A program made the translations under genes and the position numbers. Shown one piece after another: positions 47,286 through 60,982 of a stretch of 64,000 bases of DNA. The stretch lies in NCBI GenBank assembly GCA_007844125.1, contig CM017565.1, forward strand, positions 9,188,885 through 9,252,884, given 5' to 3'. Below the pieces are notes generated by a model. The model worked only from the letters and a program-made list of their open reading frames with translations. It had not been told where the DNA came from and ran no database searches. Numbering within the stretch: position 1 is the stretch's first letter; each line of letters begins with the position of its first letter. This DNA comes from Sinonovacula constricta. Taxonomy: Eukaryota > Mollusca > Bivalvia > Cardiida > Solecurtidae.

Positions 47286-50184
47286 GAATTTTGGATAGAC
47301 AGCCAGTGTTCAGATGTGTGAACGCACACTTAGGTTGCAAGATATAATAATTAGACGCATAATTAATTAAACGATTTTAAATTTCGTCTATTTTAAATCT
47401 AAGAAGATAATTGAGCCTAAAAAGTTCCTTCGTATCGAAAAGTATTTTATGGATGGGTTATTTTTATGACAGTTTTTATGTTATATTGATATTTAAGCAA
47501 AATTAATTCATTTGAATGTAAATTCTAAATCTGCTCAAGAGGAAAACATGTATGTTTGTATATGAGGCTGTACTTTATATAGCCATGTATAATTCTACAC
47601 GATTTTTTCTGTAAATTAAAAACGTCTTACAAGGGGATCAGTTAATAATAATCATTCCAAACGATAAGGAAGGAATATGTCAGACTTTAGAAAGAAATAA
47701 AGAAATTGAAAACAAAAACACCATGAGACCTGACGAAACAAACTGTAGTATTGTGAAGCCATTATTGTTAACGAGATCCAAAAATAATATACAATATACT
47801 GAGAATTTATCTGGAAATACCATCTCATAAAATAAAGCCAGACGATTCCTGCTTAAACAATAATTAGATAAATACATTTAATAAGCAACCGTATTTATGT
47901 ATTTTATAGTTCCCGACAGTTCAACTATCAACATGCTCTTTTATTTTAAGATTAAATTTAATTTTTGCTTTTTCAAGCTCGTTCAGATACAAGTTTTAGA
48001 AATGACCCAGTCTTATCTATAAATGCAATATATTTTTATTAAAAAGAAATATCGCATTACGCTTTTAAAACTGTCTTTGTTTACTTTATCGCCCTTTCAA
48101 GCGCACCCAGTAATGCTCTTACTTTACATACGTCACTGAAGCTATGTAATTATCCTTCCTCTAAATACCTCTTCCCAGATATCTAAAATTGAAATATTTT
48201 AAGATAGATAAAGAAGTTCTGACAATGATTTGTACTCCTAGAACAACAATAATAAGCAGAAAAATTCTTGAGCAGAATAATAAGTTTGACGAGCATTTAG
48301 TCTTAATATAAATAAACACGTGTGTCAATGTACTTAATGTCTTATTTCAAGAAACAACCAGGACAATCAAATGTTAATTATATCCTTGACCTTTGTGAAG
48401 TAAGAGCTTGAAAACTCTTTAATCTGGCAGACGGATGATCAGACGAACAATCTGGTTGGCAAAAGTGACTCCTTTTAATTCCGCTTTTAATACCATGTTG
48501 TTGTAGGGATGTAAATTAATGAGAAAACAAGAGAGAATTGATTCAAAGCATCAAAGGTCGCCGTCATAGTCGTGCTGAACAATTAACCATTTTCTGTCTA
48601 GCAACAACCCGACAGAGAAACAGCAAAAACTTGTTATTTAACATACTTAAAATGGCGGTTAATGTAATCTTAAAATTAAATGCAGTTAAGAGTTATCCTT
48701 AAATGCATGAGTAAATGTCTGAATACACACACAGAAGCATAGAGAATAGTATTTGTCTTGTACATAGTTCATCGTCTTATTAAAATTTAAGAAATCATAC
48801 CTAAACATATGGAACATTAACACTTTTAAGTGACAGTTAATTGTGTGGCAACATTTTTACCTACCACCTAATTTAATTCTGATATAAGCCAAAATTAAAT
48901 TACCAAATTTCAATACATGAAAGCGCTGCACTGCACCTGTTTAAAGAACAACCTGGCGCCATACATAAGACTTTATGGAATGATAGACACTAAATACACT
49001 TGAGTACTTGGAATAAGATTTTGCCTGTCGGTATTTGCCAGTCGGTATACAATTTGTTCAATAATACAGACCATTTAACAAAAGGTTCATTTACAAAAAT
49101 ATTCTTTATTTTATTTCAGTGCAAAACAGCGTCTACCCAATAGCAGCAGCTGTGTTTCAATATCATGTTGACAAAACTTCCACTCGCTAAACATTTTGAC
49201 TGATATATCCAAGAGAGAGAACATTTAGGGAATGTGTTCCAAGTCATGCACCCATCAAGGTCAATGATTATTTGTTTGATGTTGTAGGCTTTTGCCTTAG
49301 CCAATAATAGTTTTTAAAAAGTTGCTAAATAGCCAATGGTTTTGTCACTTTGATATATTTCAACAAAAAATCAAACCATTTTGTGGCATAACCCACAGCA
49401 GCATCCTTCATTGTTGGCATCTGTCAAAAAGAACCGGCTAATTTATAAGTTGCTAAGTCCGTAACCGTTACGTATACCAATACGCAAAATTCAAAGATAA
49501 ATAAACCACTCTCTCACTAACAGAACCTTACAAAAACTAACATTTTTTAAAAAACTAATGCAATAGCATTCCAAACCAAAAGTATTTTTAAAAACCATCA
49601 CTGGCATATCATGGAAACGACAAAATTAAATATCATACGGTATTGACCACAAGAACTCGTATTAAAATTTGAACTACGAAAAGACAAAGGCACATAGGAA
49701 GAATAAGGCAAAAGTGACAATACCAGCGAGACCAAACATGACACATATTAAGAAAACAATCAGTTACTGCCACTAGGCCACACACGTACCACTCAAAACA
49801 TATTTGTCTGTCCATTATGACAAAAGTATCAAAAGAGAGCATATGTTATTTGCACATAATGATCACTGAAAAACCTTAACTCGACAAGTCACATATATTA
49901 TCAAGGCATTTCAGCATAGCATACATAAATATTTTCAACCATAAAGTATATTATTTACCTGTGTAGATGATAAAACATAAAGCTCGCTTGAATATTTATG
50001 GTTTGTACCGTAAAATACTCTAAAACTAAGCAAGAAAATTCTAGTGTTTGCTACAACAAGCTAAGATGTAAAGCGCCTGTTAAACATATGGAGTCAATCC
50101 CATATTTAGTGTCATCAGTAACAAGATTTATTGAAATCTTTCTATTATAACATTTAAGCAGAAATGTTGAATTGTAATATCTAA
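47286..50184. other. Unannotated stretch
   Basis: AT-rich. No exon, tRNA-like sequence or repeat family recognised. Confidence 0.4.
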
Positions 50185-50275
50185 TTAATCCTATAAGGAT
50201 GTATATTTTCCTTTGATGGTCATTGGACCCTTTTTCCTCAATTCCATCTGCGCATGAACAGAATGCTACAACCAA
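50185..50275. repeat. Dispersed repeat F, copy 1
   Basis: Matches 57585-57695 in the same orientation. TATTTTCCTTTGAT, CATTGGAC, TTCCATCT, ACAG.A.GCTACAACCA and TTGACGC-like words occur in the same order. Confidence 0.65.
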
Positions 50276-52073
50276 TGACACTTCCGTAAAAGAATTAATT
50301 CAATTTACAATCTACAATTTTGTGTAGTTCTTCTAATGAAAATGATATTTCCCCTATTCTAGATTCCATGTGGACACTATTTTTACAATTCGGAGACTGC
50401 TCACATTGTCTCACCTATATAGGGGACAACAAATATAGGACACAACTAGAGAGATAGTCAACAACATAGCCAAGCCTTTCCTAATTAAAGGCTATTTTCT
50501 CTGTATTCACTTGACAATATTCGGCTCTATGTAATCTTTAGGTTGTGTTAAGCGGTTTCAACTTTGAACAAAAATGTCAATTTAAACATCAAGTGTACAT
50601 ATGATATGTACCTTAAATACAATAATAAACCTCTTTTTCTTGACCATTCATGGTTTTGAAGCATTGGTAAATGTGAGAGTAGCGAATGATACATCTGTGT
50701 AGTGGATGTTAAGTGATATGCGAACATTTTTTTATTATTCTCTAATATAAAAAGAAGATCCAATTAGTATTGGCGGGCTTACAAAAGAGAACTTGAAACT
50801 GTTGGTATTTCTTTGTGTGCGTGTAATGTCTAAATCAAAACAATGCGATTTTGGTTTATTGGATAAAGAAAATTTTTATTTTGTTCAAAATGATCAAGTA
50901 AAAGATTGACTTGTATACTTTCATATGTATGAAGCACACAGTCAGAAAAAACGTTATAATTATGATCAAAATCGTTTTCTCAAACATCATTTTGTAAAAG
51001 GAATTGACTTATGCAGCATTTTAACATTTTAATAAAATACTTCTATACGATTAGTTTTCTTGAGAACTTTAGCATAACATAAAACAATTTGCGCACACGT
51101 TTAAATAATAAACGTTTTGTTCTTTTGAAACCGATTCAAAATGGTGTCATTACTTATCCCATTATAATAACGCTTCTAACATTTGTTCAAAGATATGCCA
51201 TTAACGCTAACATAAATTATTTTATTAAAATTCAGTAGCTCTACGATAAATACAACAAAAAAGAGCCCTATCCCATTAGAATTTGTTGAACCAAGCCTAA
51301 CCTTCACGGTGTAGTGCGTCTCCAGACTTCAGGCATAAACTCAAAAACAGCTTTAAGAAGACGCCAAAAAAGCTTTTTTTGTATTTAGTTTAAGAAATGA
51401 CATATACTCTGTTTGGTACTATGTCTCAAAATTACCAATGAGTAAAATTCAATTCAATATTTACGTTATCTTTTTAAGGTAATATGACAAAGTCCTGTAA
51501 GCAGTGCAAGCAAAAGTAAGAACAAATTAGTGATCAGTCATTTACAGAAGATCATAGATAGCGGTTGTAAGCTATTGAAAAGGTTTAACAAAGTTTCATA
51601 GATGTACATGATGTACATTGATCAACAGTTATTCCTTATGCGTTATAAATATAATAAAAAAGTTGTAAAAAAAATGTATTAAATATTAAATATAATGAGA
51701 AAAAAAATCTGTATACATTTTATTTAATATTTGCCTTATCCCTTTCACATGAAAGAAAATGCTAATTTCTAGAACAATAACACAACGTTGTGAGATTTTG
51801 TTCAAGAAGTTCTAGTTGGACTACATATAGTTTAGCAAATAAAGATTTCAATTAAAAAAATCTTTTGATAAAGGTATAAAATACCAACAGGAACACTTTA
51901 ACGGTCATAATTTGACTTTAACGGGGGTTTAATATAGAAAAACATGTTTGAAATATATTATTTACATGTATATGTATATTATCATCAAACAATCAAACAC
52001 TACGGATCTGATATACATATACAAAGAACGACAATATAAATGAAACAACTGCAGAATGGATTTAAACAGATAT
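50276..52073. other. Unannotated stretch
   Basis: AT-rich. Nothing recognised. Confidence 0.4.
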
Positions 52074-52158
52074 GTAAAAAACAAACAAACAAAAACACAC
52101 TCACAAAAAACACACAAAAAAAAAACACAAAAAAACAAACAAAAACGAAACAAAACGT
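52074..52158. repeat. A-rich (AAAC)n low-complexity tract
   Basis: Runs of AAACAAAC and AAACACAC. The Cys/Phe-rich minus-strand frame over it is an artefact. Confidence 0.8.
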
Positions 52159-55100
52159 AAATTAAAAGATAACCTTTGCTGGAACCATCATCAGTAAACA
52201 GTAGTCGATTATTATATTAATAGTAAAATACTGCCCATATATCTAAAAGTGTGAACAATTTCGAAGAAAAAACTGTCTACCATTTCGATGCACCAACGGT
52301 GTGCAGATCAAAGTAAACATTTCCTTTGCATGTTGTATAAGTACTTAAGAAGGGTTATTAAGCAACAACATTCCAGCTTCTTTCAAACCTTGTTCTGAAA
52401 GATGCGCCCTTAACTGATAACGCAGGTAAGACAGAAATAAATAACCTTCAAAATTAATGTCATAACGACTGCTTCGTTCCAAGAATTACCACACCTGTTA
52501 CAAAAACGAAGGGTTTATGCAAAGCAAATACACCAAACCAATGTTATAATGTTGCGATTATTATAAACTTTAGTCGGTTCAATGGCTAAATTGCAGTATA
52601 TAAGTTGCCATGTTTTTCAACAGTTAATTATAACATATGGGTCATTCGTAAACGACATGACCCAAAGAATGTCGGCCATATTCGACGTACAAAATTGTAA
52701 CTAAACTAAAATCAAATATTACAAATCTCTTTGCATCTAGTGATTTGTATGTTATTATTCTGAATTATATGAACTTTTGCAAAGATAATCTACCTAATTT
52801 CATATAAATAAATATGTATATATGTATATGCATAAATATATATACATACATAAAGTTGTTTTCTAATTTAAATCTCTTATCGTCTGTCATTTTCGCCTAA
52901 CAAAATGTTTCATTTTCATCACGATAAAGTGCACGATTTACGTCGAATTTGCAACAAACTGACTCTAATATCATTAAATTTTGATAAAATTCATAATCAG
53001 ATCTAGCACACCTACCACTTAAAGTTCATCTTCATACATAACTCATCTTCATTTATCGGCATTACGGTGTACTAGGTAACAAACTTTGTGATACAAAGAG
53101 AAGTATTTGTTTTACCGGTTTGAGTTTTAAAAAGCGAAACAATAAATATATATTATAGATTAGCGCCAAAATGTGCGTTTTAAAGATAAATAAGATAATT
53201 CAACTGAACTTTTGTTTATAGGTTTAATAAAGTTTATATATTAAATTTTAATTGGCATTTTCGTGACGTTATCAATCAGAGCGATTTTCTTCAGATCTAG
53301 TCTTTTGACTTTGAGCCCAAGTCTCAGGGCACGTCACAAATAATGCCGTGATGCGTAAATCTGCTTTTGCCACGTTTTCTAATTGAAAGAATTACCGAAG
53401 TATTTTACGTAAAGCTAATTTTATAGATTGAATACCTGACAGTTAACAGATGCTTAAAGTTTAGATGTTTTATTCGTTATCTTGTTTTAAAATATCCATA
53501 AATATTTAATTGCATTCACGGTATATACTTGTATATAGATTACCACACGTAAACTGCATGTATATAAGGTAATAAACAAGATAAAATACATGTATGTATT
53601 TACTCTTTAATTTACACTGTGAAATGTACAATCGTATTGCACTCGAATATGAATCATCGTTTGCATATAGATATTAGAATTGTCTTGTTTTAACAAATGT
53701 GCATAACAGGAATATAGGGTAAATTTTGATTGGGAAAGTGGGACCGCGTATCGAATAGTTCTTTAAATAGAGAAATTATTCATCGATAAAATGAATTTGA
53801 AGATGTTCTGCAAGATCTTTGTGAAAAAATTCGTAGAAAACAAATGTATATGCCGAAGGTTAATGTCCTTACAATTACAAAAATATAATCAAAGAAGGGG
53901 TATAAGAAAACAATATTAAAGGAAATTATTTTTAGAAAATCATAAATAATAATGGAAATACACAACTCATGACATTGTTGTTAACTATACATATTTTATC
54001 TTTTAAAATTGAAATTAAAAGGTCAAAGAACTTAAACAATCAAAACTACGCGGCCATTTTAATGTGTATATGCATCGGATACAAGCCCTGATGTAATCCC
54101 ATACTTGTATTGAAGTTTTCCGTTAGTTTGACGTGCATTGCATTACATTTAGCATAAACATTACCTCTTAAAACTTGTTTATAGAAAAGCCGCTAATGCC
54201 ATTTATCGTTTTTTTTTACAAATTTGATAAAAGTTATCTACGAACGAGACTGAGCAATAACGACGTCGTTATTATTTGTATCATGCTATCTTTTTGATAA
54301 TACAATACTCAAAATACAATAACTGCAAGCTTAAAAAATGCCATGGCTCGAATTGAGAGAAGCATGGCGCCATTTTAATGAATGTACATGTAAAACGAAT
54401 ATATAATAAAATGACGGCAACAAGGTCACTATATTTTCTATGACATGTAAACATAATTTATTTTCCTGATGTTTTAAGTAGTGCTTAAAAATTTGTCAGA
54501 ACCAAAAAACAGAAAACGATTTATTTTGTTGGTACTGCTGCATGCTGCACTAAAAACTAAGTACAAAGGAATCATCAGTTAAAACTTATTATTTAAATTA
54601 TCTTACGAATTCCGCGTATTGTTTCAAATATTCGTTACATATCAACAGCAAATTTAGGGTTATTTTGAAATGAGATCTTTAACTTCCGATCTCTGATTCA
54701 TGCATTTACTGGGGTTTTTTATTGGCTAATCTTGAAAGTCATTCAACGTCTGTTTTCATCGTTGGCTACTTCTGAATCCATTTTTGAAAGGTTTTGAAAT
54801 GTTTGGCATAACTCGCCAGGAATTGTCGAATAGCTGTTTGTTTACATTTCAGCACATTATTTATCGTCCTAATAGAATTTCTTCTCGTCTATTTTCTTTT
54901 ACAGAAAAAGAAAATATGAAGGTTGATTTTAACGAGGAATTTGTATGCAAGCTTCTGTAACATTCAATGAAATTAAACAATATATATGTATTATTAACTG
55001 TAAAACACACATTCTGTTAATATAGTGTTAATATTAAGTTAATTTTCAATAATGAATTTTGTATAGACAACCCTCTAAACAAAATGGTTATCCAAAATCC

Positions 55101-57023
55101 TTTTATTTTAACCTACCATTAGACAGATATGTGTAGCGTCCTCATAAAAGATTGTTATTGTATAATTATCTTGTCGTTTTATATTTGAATATAGTACAAT
55201 GTATAGCGTTTTTTTTCTATCAACAAGGAGATTAGTTCAGTTTTAATGGCAGAACCGTTAACCTAGAAGACTGTGAATGAAAGTGAGAAACTTAAGTTTT
55301 GTACAAAGTTAGTTTTGGGCTACGGCATATGTCAAATAATTAGGAGTAACACTATTTTAGAACACATCTTAACGTCAGTACTGCAAATAATGAAATACAC
55401 TAATGAAATGTTAATAGGGGCCGTTGTCATACAATGTTTTTCGTTGTGACGGCAACATCTTATACATTGTATTATACATTGTATAATCTTATTAAAACTA
55501 ATTCATACCTTGTGTTTGCCATAAGAATATGCAGGATGCCACTTTTTGTTTAAAGCGCGTCGATGCAAAAAGTGTAAGAAACAATTGCTGTGCTTTTTAG
55601 TGATGACTTTACATGTTCATTAACGAATGTTATTGAATTGTAGTATATGAAATAACGTGTTTGATTAAGATCACATAGTTTTTTGATTTGGAGATGTCTA
55701 GTATTTTCTGTAAAATTGTCTATTTAGGTTTAACCTGTTACATTCTAGAACATTCTCTGCCAGTTTCAAGTGAGTTTATTTCACGTTTTTCATTAGGCCG
55801 TAGAGCCCAGAGCTTCACAGTAAACAGAGAATCACCAGTGTTTTAAAATACAGCAGTGGGTTTTATAACTGCATATCTTGGGCTGGATGTACGACTGATT
55901 AATATCACCATCCTAGAATCATATAAATAAGACTGGAATTTAGATCTTTACACTTATGTGGAATTTCTAATATCTTAGATGATCATCTTAAATTTATCAA
56001 AGATAAATTTATATAGATCTGTCTGTTCAATATATATATATATTGTTGCATCATAATAAGTGTATGCTTAATAATATATATTTTGCAAACAGGGCGCTGG
56101 CCCTTTCTTTTGCTACGACATTGATTTGTTGCGATGTTGTTGTTTTTCCTGGTTCATTAAATTATTGTTACTAGAGTATTTGAAGCTGTCAGTAATAAAA
56201 ACAACAAATAATTACGTTAATTCTTGTTCTCGATGCATAAGTTTGGCCCCTGAAACGTCTGAAAATTGTTTTATTTAAGGATTTTTAAACACAGATTCAC
56301 TGATTTCTCAGAACATTCCATTCGTCGATTCTAATGGCATTTCACATAAACATGTCAGCAATATCAATAAAGACTGCTAGCGCCATTTTCAAGTTGATTT
56401 GAAAATCTTGTAATTAGAATTGAGCCATTACTGATCTTCGGACTATTTTCATCAGAATTAAATACATTTCATTTTACAGTTTGTTTCAGTGTGTGACGGC
56501 TTCCGTCTTGGATTGTTTCATTAGTCTCATGTAATTACACACAATCGACAGGAGATCCATCTGTAGACATTGCTTCTTAGGCAGACCACAAACAATCAAC
56601 ATGCAACTTTTACAAATCTGATAATAATAACGTGAGCAATAATAATGACACACTTTTCGAATAATATGCCAAACGCTTTTTTTGCCTCTAAGATTTACTG
56701 ATTCTCTGTTAGATAACGTTGAACTTAATATTTTTTTATCCTTACCGGCATATTTATATCATTTGCACTCACTGTGATCGAGACAGAAAAGAAAGTATAT
56801 CTGCCAAGAATATGTTGTCTTGTTTAACATTTCTAGATAACAAGGATCTGTTTAATTTTAAACCAATAAACCTTGACATCCACTGGGATCTTATGTCAGT
56901 GGGACTACTAACTTAAATGCTGATTTGAAACGTTTAAAAATAAAATGTCTTAATTTATTCAAGATGCAGGTGCTTACTGTAAGTTGTCTTAATTTAATGA
57001 TATTTTTATGTTTGCACTGTTCG
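52159..57023. other. Unannotated AT-rich stretch
   Basis: Nothing gene-like is recognised. Simple AT runs occur at about 52805-52855 and 56030-56045. Confidence 0.4.
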
Positions 57024-57115
57024 CCTTTGAGAAAAGATTTCGGGAAATGGAAGGTTGGAGCTTTAGAAGCCCCGGTTTAAGCACTTCAGTCGGTTCTTTT
57101 GTCGACTGATCGATT
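57024..57115 (+). repeat. Hairpin-bearing interspersed repeat H, copy 2
   Basis: GAAGGTTGGAGC, then CCCCGGTTTAAGC, then the hairpin CAGTCG...CGACTG (57088-57109). Same block order as 46449-46545 (minus) and 57915-58020. Confidence 0.75.
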
Positions 57116-57584
57116 GCAATGTGGTAACTGTGTTGTGCAGTAGACGATATTTTACGTACCCTAACGTTTCATATTTGCTTAGCATTTATTGATTTATTTT
57201 ATTACACTTGTAAATGATAGTCTACAATGTTTTCGTATATTAATAACGGAGCAAACGAATGTCAATGTATTGGTTTAGTTTACTCGATTTGTAGAAACAT
57301 GCACTAGTGTTCGAGCTGTATTAAAATATTTTATTCTGACCTTCGTGTATTTTTGTGTATTTATCGTTGCATAATGAATTTCGTTTATGGTATGCTTTTG
57401 AAGCCCCATATGTAACAGGAGCTGTAAATGGACACATGGGCTGTGTAATAATTGAAATAAGAGTTAACTGGAAACCCCATCGTGGTGCTCTATCGATTTA
57501 ATATCAGTAAAAAATAATAAAAATGTTTTATCCGCAGACGTGTGTGCTCGCCAATGTGTACTGTTCTGTTACTATGTTGTTAAT

Positions 57585-57695
57585 TATTTTATCCTATCAA
57601 GGAGTGATACGTGTATTTTCCTTTGATATACATTGGACTAATATTTCGTTTCCATCTAGACACCAACAGGACGCTACAACCATTGACGCATCTTC
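57585..57695. repeat. Dispersed repeat F, copy 2
   Basis: Partner of 50185-50275. The overlapping plus frames (57523-57847) are not preserved in copy 1. Confidence 0.65.
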
Positions 57696-57914
57696 TCAGG
57701 GGCGTAGTCTTTAATTCAAATACGCTCGTATTTATTGTCTTTTACTATCATGAATCTTGTTTATTTCTAACAGAAACAATATTTTTCTCTTCCCCAGATA
57801 CAATGCAGGCATTTTTATTGAAAAAAAACATCACTACTTTCTTATAATGGCGTCATAATTTAGGTCTAAAAATACCTCATCACTTGGACAGTTTTGTTTT
57901 AAAAAGATTTTTCC

Positions 57915-58020
57915 AACCTTGCATTTGAGAAAGCCTTCAGGAAGTGCGAGGTTAGAGCTTTGTAAACTGGTTTAGGCATCCCAGTCGGTCCTATTTCGTC
58001 CATTTGCCGACTGATCATTA
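57915..58020 (+). repeat. Hairpin-bearing interspersed repeat H, copy 3
   Basis: CCTTCAGGAAGTGCGAGG, TTAGAGC, GGTTTAGGCATCC, then the hairpin arms CAGTCGG (57982-57988) and CCGACTG (58007-58013), with an 18-base loop that is longer than in the other two copies. Confidence 0.75.
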
Positions 58021-58670
58021 GAGCAGATTACCCGGATAGAAATCAAGTATGTGGTTAAGTGGTTCTTAGTTTAGAAATAGCTAATTGTACAATCGTGGCT
58101 TTGATAGAACATAATATTTGTGGTGACGAGCGCAAGAAACAACACCCAAGTACAACATTTATTTGTTATATTTCCAGTCCGGAACTGTTTAGGTAATACA
58201 ACGTCAGCAGTCTTTATTGTCCTTACGTGAAATTGCACAGTATGTATAATTTTCAGGAACTCATTTACCTATATATGAATAACAATTACACTCCCAATTT
58301 AGTGCGATAGTATTTCATGGTCCTGTCATACCGGTAGAGACATTATATAGAATAATGTCACAATAGTTGTGGTGGTGTTTATGAAGCACGTGCACAGACA
58401 ACAACAACAAGAATAAAGATACAAAGTACTTTAAAGGCTTAGCGCCTAATTGAACGTCTCGATTTGAACAAAAAATATGTGTCAAATATATGGCCTTTGA
58501 TATATTAGATATATTGAAACGGTGGTTTTAAACAGTTTAACACATCACTTGACGTGTATCTATTATGTAAAATCACTGGTTATTTTAGATAATTGGTTAT
58601 GGAGTCACAAATGTTTGTTGATGTGACGTCGTATTTCGCCCGTACTGATACCCCCTTTTTGTGAGAAATA

Positions 58671-58715
58671 GAATCCAACATTTGTGTTAATTGAATAAGA
58701 AATAGATTTAACTAA
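58671..58715. repeat. Short direct repeat G, copy 1
   Basis: AGAATCCAACATTTGTGTTA...TATTTAACTA-like block, repeated at 58985-59032, about 315 bp away. Confidence 0.75.
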
Positions 58716-58783
58716 GCTCAGCCTCTTTTCTAATGGTGTCTTCCGACGCGTTTAATACTTTCAGAATTCAAAGAATAATGGTG

Positions 58784-58969
58784 TCAGATCATATACTTAT
58801 CAAATAACTTCACCAGCTTCATGTGCATATAGGAAGCACTTAGTTTTCGATCGACAATGTTTAATGTCGTCACGTCATTTCCCGATTTGATGTTGGTTTC
58901 TATATCCATTTTTTCCCGTACTGTAAACTTCAATGCAACTTCCATGCAAAACCACATGTGACAAAACAT
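58784..58969 (-). CDS. Open frame of coding-like composition, unknown
   Basis: A minus-strand frame of 61 codons with a balanced, charged composition (VREKMDIETNIKSGNDV, then VDRKLSASYMHMKLVKLF). This is less biased than most frames in the window. It lies between the two copies of direct repeat G. I recognise no domain. Several AG sites near 58925-58945 could be acceptors, but none has a strong pyrimidine tract. It may be a real exon, a fragment of a mobile element, or chance. Confidence 0.2.
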   Translation of the reverse strand: MFCHMWFCMEVALKFTVREKMDIETNIKSGNDVTTLNIVDRKLSASYMHMKLVKLFDKYMI

Positions 58970-58984
58970 GCGGATATTTTACGG

Positions 58985-59032
58985 TATAGATAGAATCCAA
59001 CATTCGTGTTTATTGAATACTGAGAGTATTTA
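58985..59032. repeat. Short direct repeat G, copy 2
   Basis: AGAATCCAACATTCGTGTTT, then ATTGAATA and TATTTAACTA, matching 58671-58715. Confidence 0.75.
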
Positions 59033-59366
59033 ACTAGTTTGATGAAACGACGCGAAGTTCCACAGAGCCACGTTTTCAATTGTTCATTCGTTTAATATTT
59101 TATTTTATTCATTCTTTCTAATTTTTCTAGTTAGCTGTTTTGGAAGTTATAAAAAACGCAACATTTAAAAGGATGAAGCCTAAATAAGTAACATATGTAT
59201 CTTTTTAATTCCCATAGGCCGTCTCTTTAGAGAGTTTACGTCTTTATAAGATTTTCCGTTATGATTTTACAAGTAATTCCAACAATGAAAGGTTTACTTT
59301 ATTTTGAGAAAAGTAGTCACAAAGTTGCGCATCAACAACAGCAAGTGATGGATGAAATTGTTTAAA

Positions 59367-59690
59367 ACCGGACCTGGTAGCGCAATCGGTAGAGCGTCGG
59401 CTCCAGGTACGGGAGGCCCCGGGTTCGATCCCGGTCTGCGACATACCAAAGTCGTAAAAAATGTTAGTGGTATAGCTCCCTTGCTAACGCTCAAGCAAAA
59501 ATAAGGGTAGTTCCACGACTGGTTGGCCCGGTGTCAGGATAAAGTGACTGGGATGTGGTATCATGCCAGGTGTTCACGGCATGCTATACACATTGAAGGC
59601 AGCACTATATCTGCTAAAAGTGGACACCGTCTCCAGAAAACTGAAATACTGTGGGTGGGAAGATTAAACTCAATAAACAAACAAACAAGC
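59367..59690 (+). mobile_element. tRNA-derived SINE, family A, full-length copy
   Basis: The head reads CCTGGTAGCGCAATCGGTAG (A box), then a perfect B box GGTTCGATCCC at about 59423. The family body TAGTGGTATAGCTCCCTTGCT follows, then a central domain with CCCGGTGTCAGGATAAAGTG and a tail CTCAATAAACAAACAAACAA. A 9-bp direct repeat TTGTTTAAA flanks it (59358-59366 and 59694-59702), the target-site duplication expected for LINE-driven insertion. This is the best reference copy in the window. Known of the class: transcribed by RNA polymerase III from the internal boxes and copied by a partner LINE. The small frames inside are artefacts. Confidence 0.9.
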
Positions 59691-59702
59691 ATTTTGTTTA
59701 AA

Positions 59703-60979
59703 GTTAAGTAAATCTTAAAATTTTGAGGTTGTTGCTCTCAAATGTGGCTGGAATTACCCTCAAAAAATAAATTGTTGGGCATATTTTACTTTGACGTGCA
59801 CTGGACTTTGCTACATCAATAGCATTTAAACATGAACAAGCTACTTCAAATCATTGCATTTTACATAGGATGTTTTATATTTAATTCAGTTAATTTAACT
59901 TATTTTGACATTAAAATATTTCGTATAATATTTAAGTAATACTACTTTTATATTATTAACTTTAACACAATCTGGATATTTTTGTTTCCAATGATGTTTG
60001 TCTTTCATGACCTCCTTACTTTACTGTTAGTTTACTGTATTGTCTGAACTATTTTGTGTCATCTCTATCAACTTTATTTTCACTGTTTTTCAAGTTTTAT
60101 CTCATTTTTTTCTATAATATATGATGTCAGTGTTGTTGTTACTTTTAATATAAACTACCAAATGTATATCCTGGGCATTTGATCTTTCATAATTCTTAAC
60201 TGTTTGTTGTAAAATAATAACGTTGTAGGTCATTTTCATTGTTTTTGTATTAAATCTTTTTGCATAAAATCACATTTAAGTATACACGTACATTATCGAC
60301 AACTAAATAGCTTAACTTTTATAATGTTGATGTTTGCACGCACTGTGCCAAACGGTAATTATCATGTACCACTTCTGCTGAATGACCTTAATCTATTACA
60401 TCATATCCAAAACTAATGCTCTCAGTGGAAATGAATGGAATAAACTTTGGAAAAAATATCATAAATAAACGAACAAACAGGCACAAACAGTACTATTTAA
60501 TGAAAAAGGAACGAATATATAAATAACAAATAATCGTTATATAAATAACAAGGTCAAGGTTTGAGCAAGGCAATGTAATGAAACTACATCTCATCAAATG
60601 ACACTACATGTAATGAAAAACGTAAATGTCAGTGTAGTCAGTTATTTTATATTAAAATACATAATAGCGAACAAGTTTAATTTATAATTCAAATATGAAA
60701 TGTTAAGCTTTATTCTTTATTCCACAAGGTTAGAAGAGTATATCTTTAACGAAAATTGTTATTACAGTTTGAATGTGTTACTTACTTTTTAGACACCGTG
60801 TGTTTAAATGCTATATTGACATTCTCAGACACAGTGTTTGATCATTTCGCAATAATTTTAAATGGTTTGTTGTTTGGAAATATTGCTGGAAACTAATAAA
60901 ATGATTTTATTTGTAACTATGAAAACTTGAGGAAAAAAAAGAAAGGTACAACAGTTTAAAAGAAGCAAATTACAGTATT
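59703..60979. other. Unannotated AT-rich stretch
   Basis: No feature recognised. Confidence 0.4.
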
Positions 60980-60982
60980 GCA

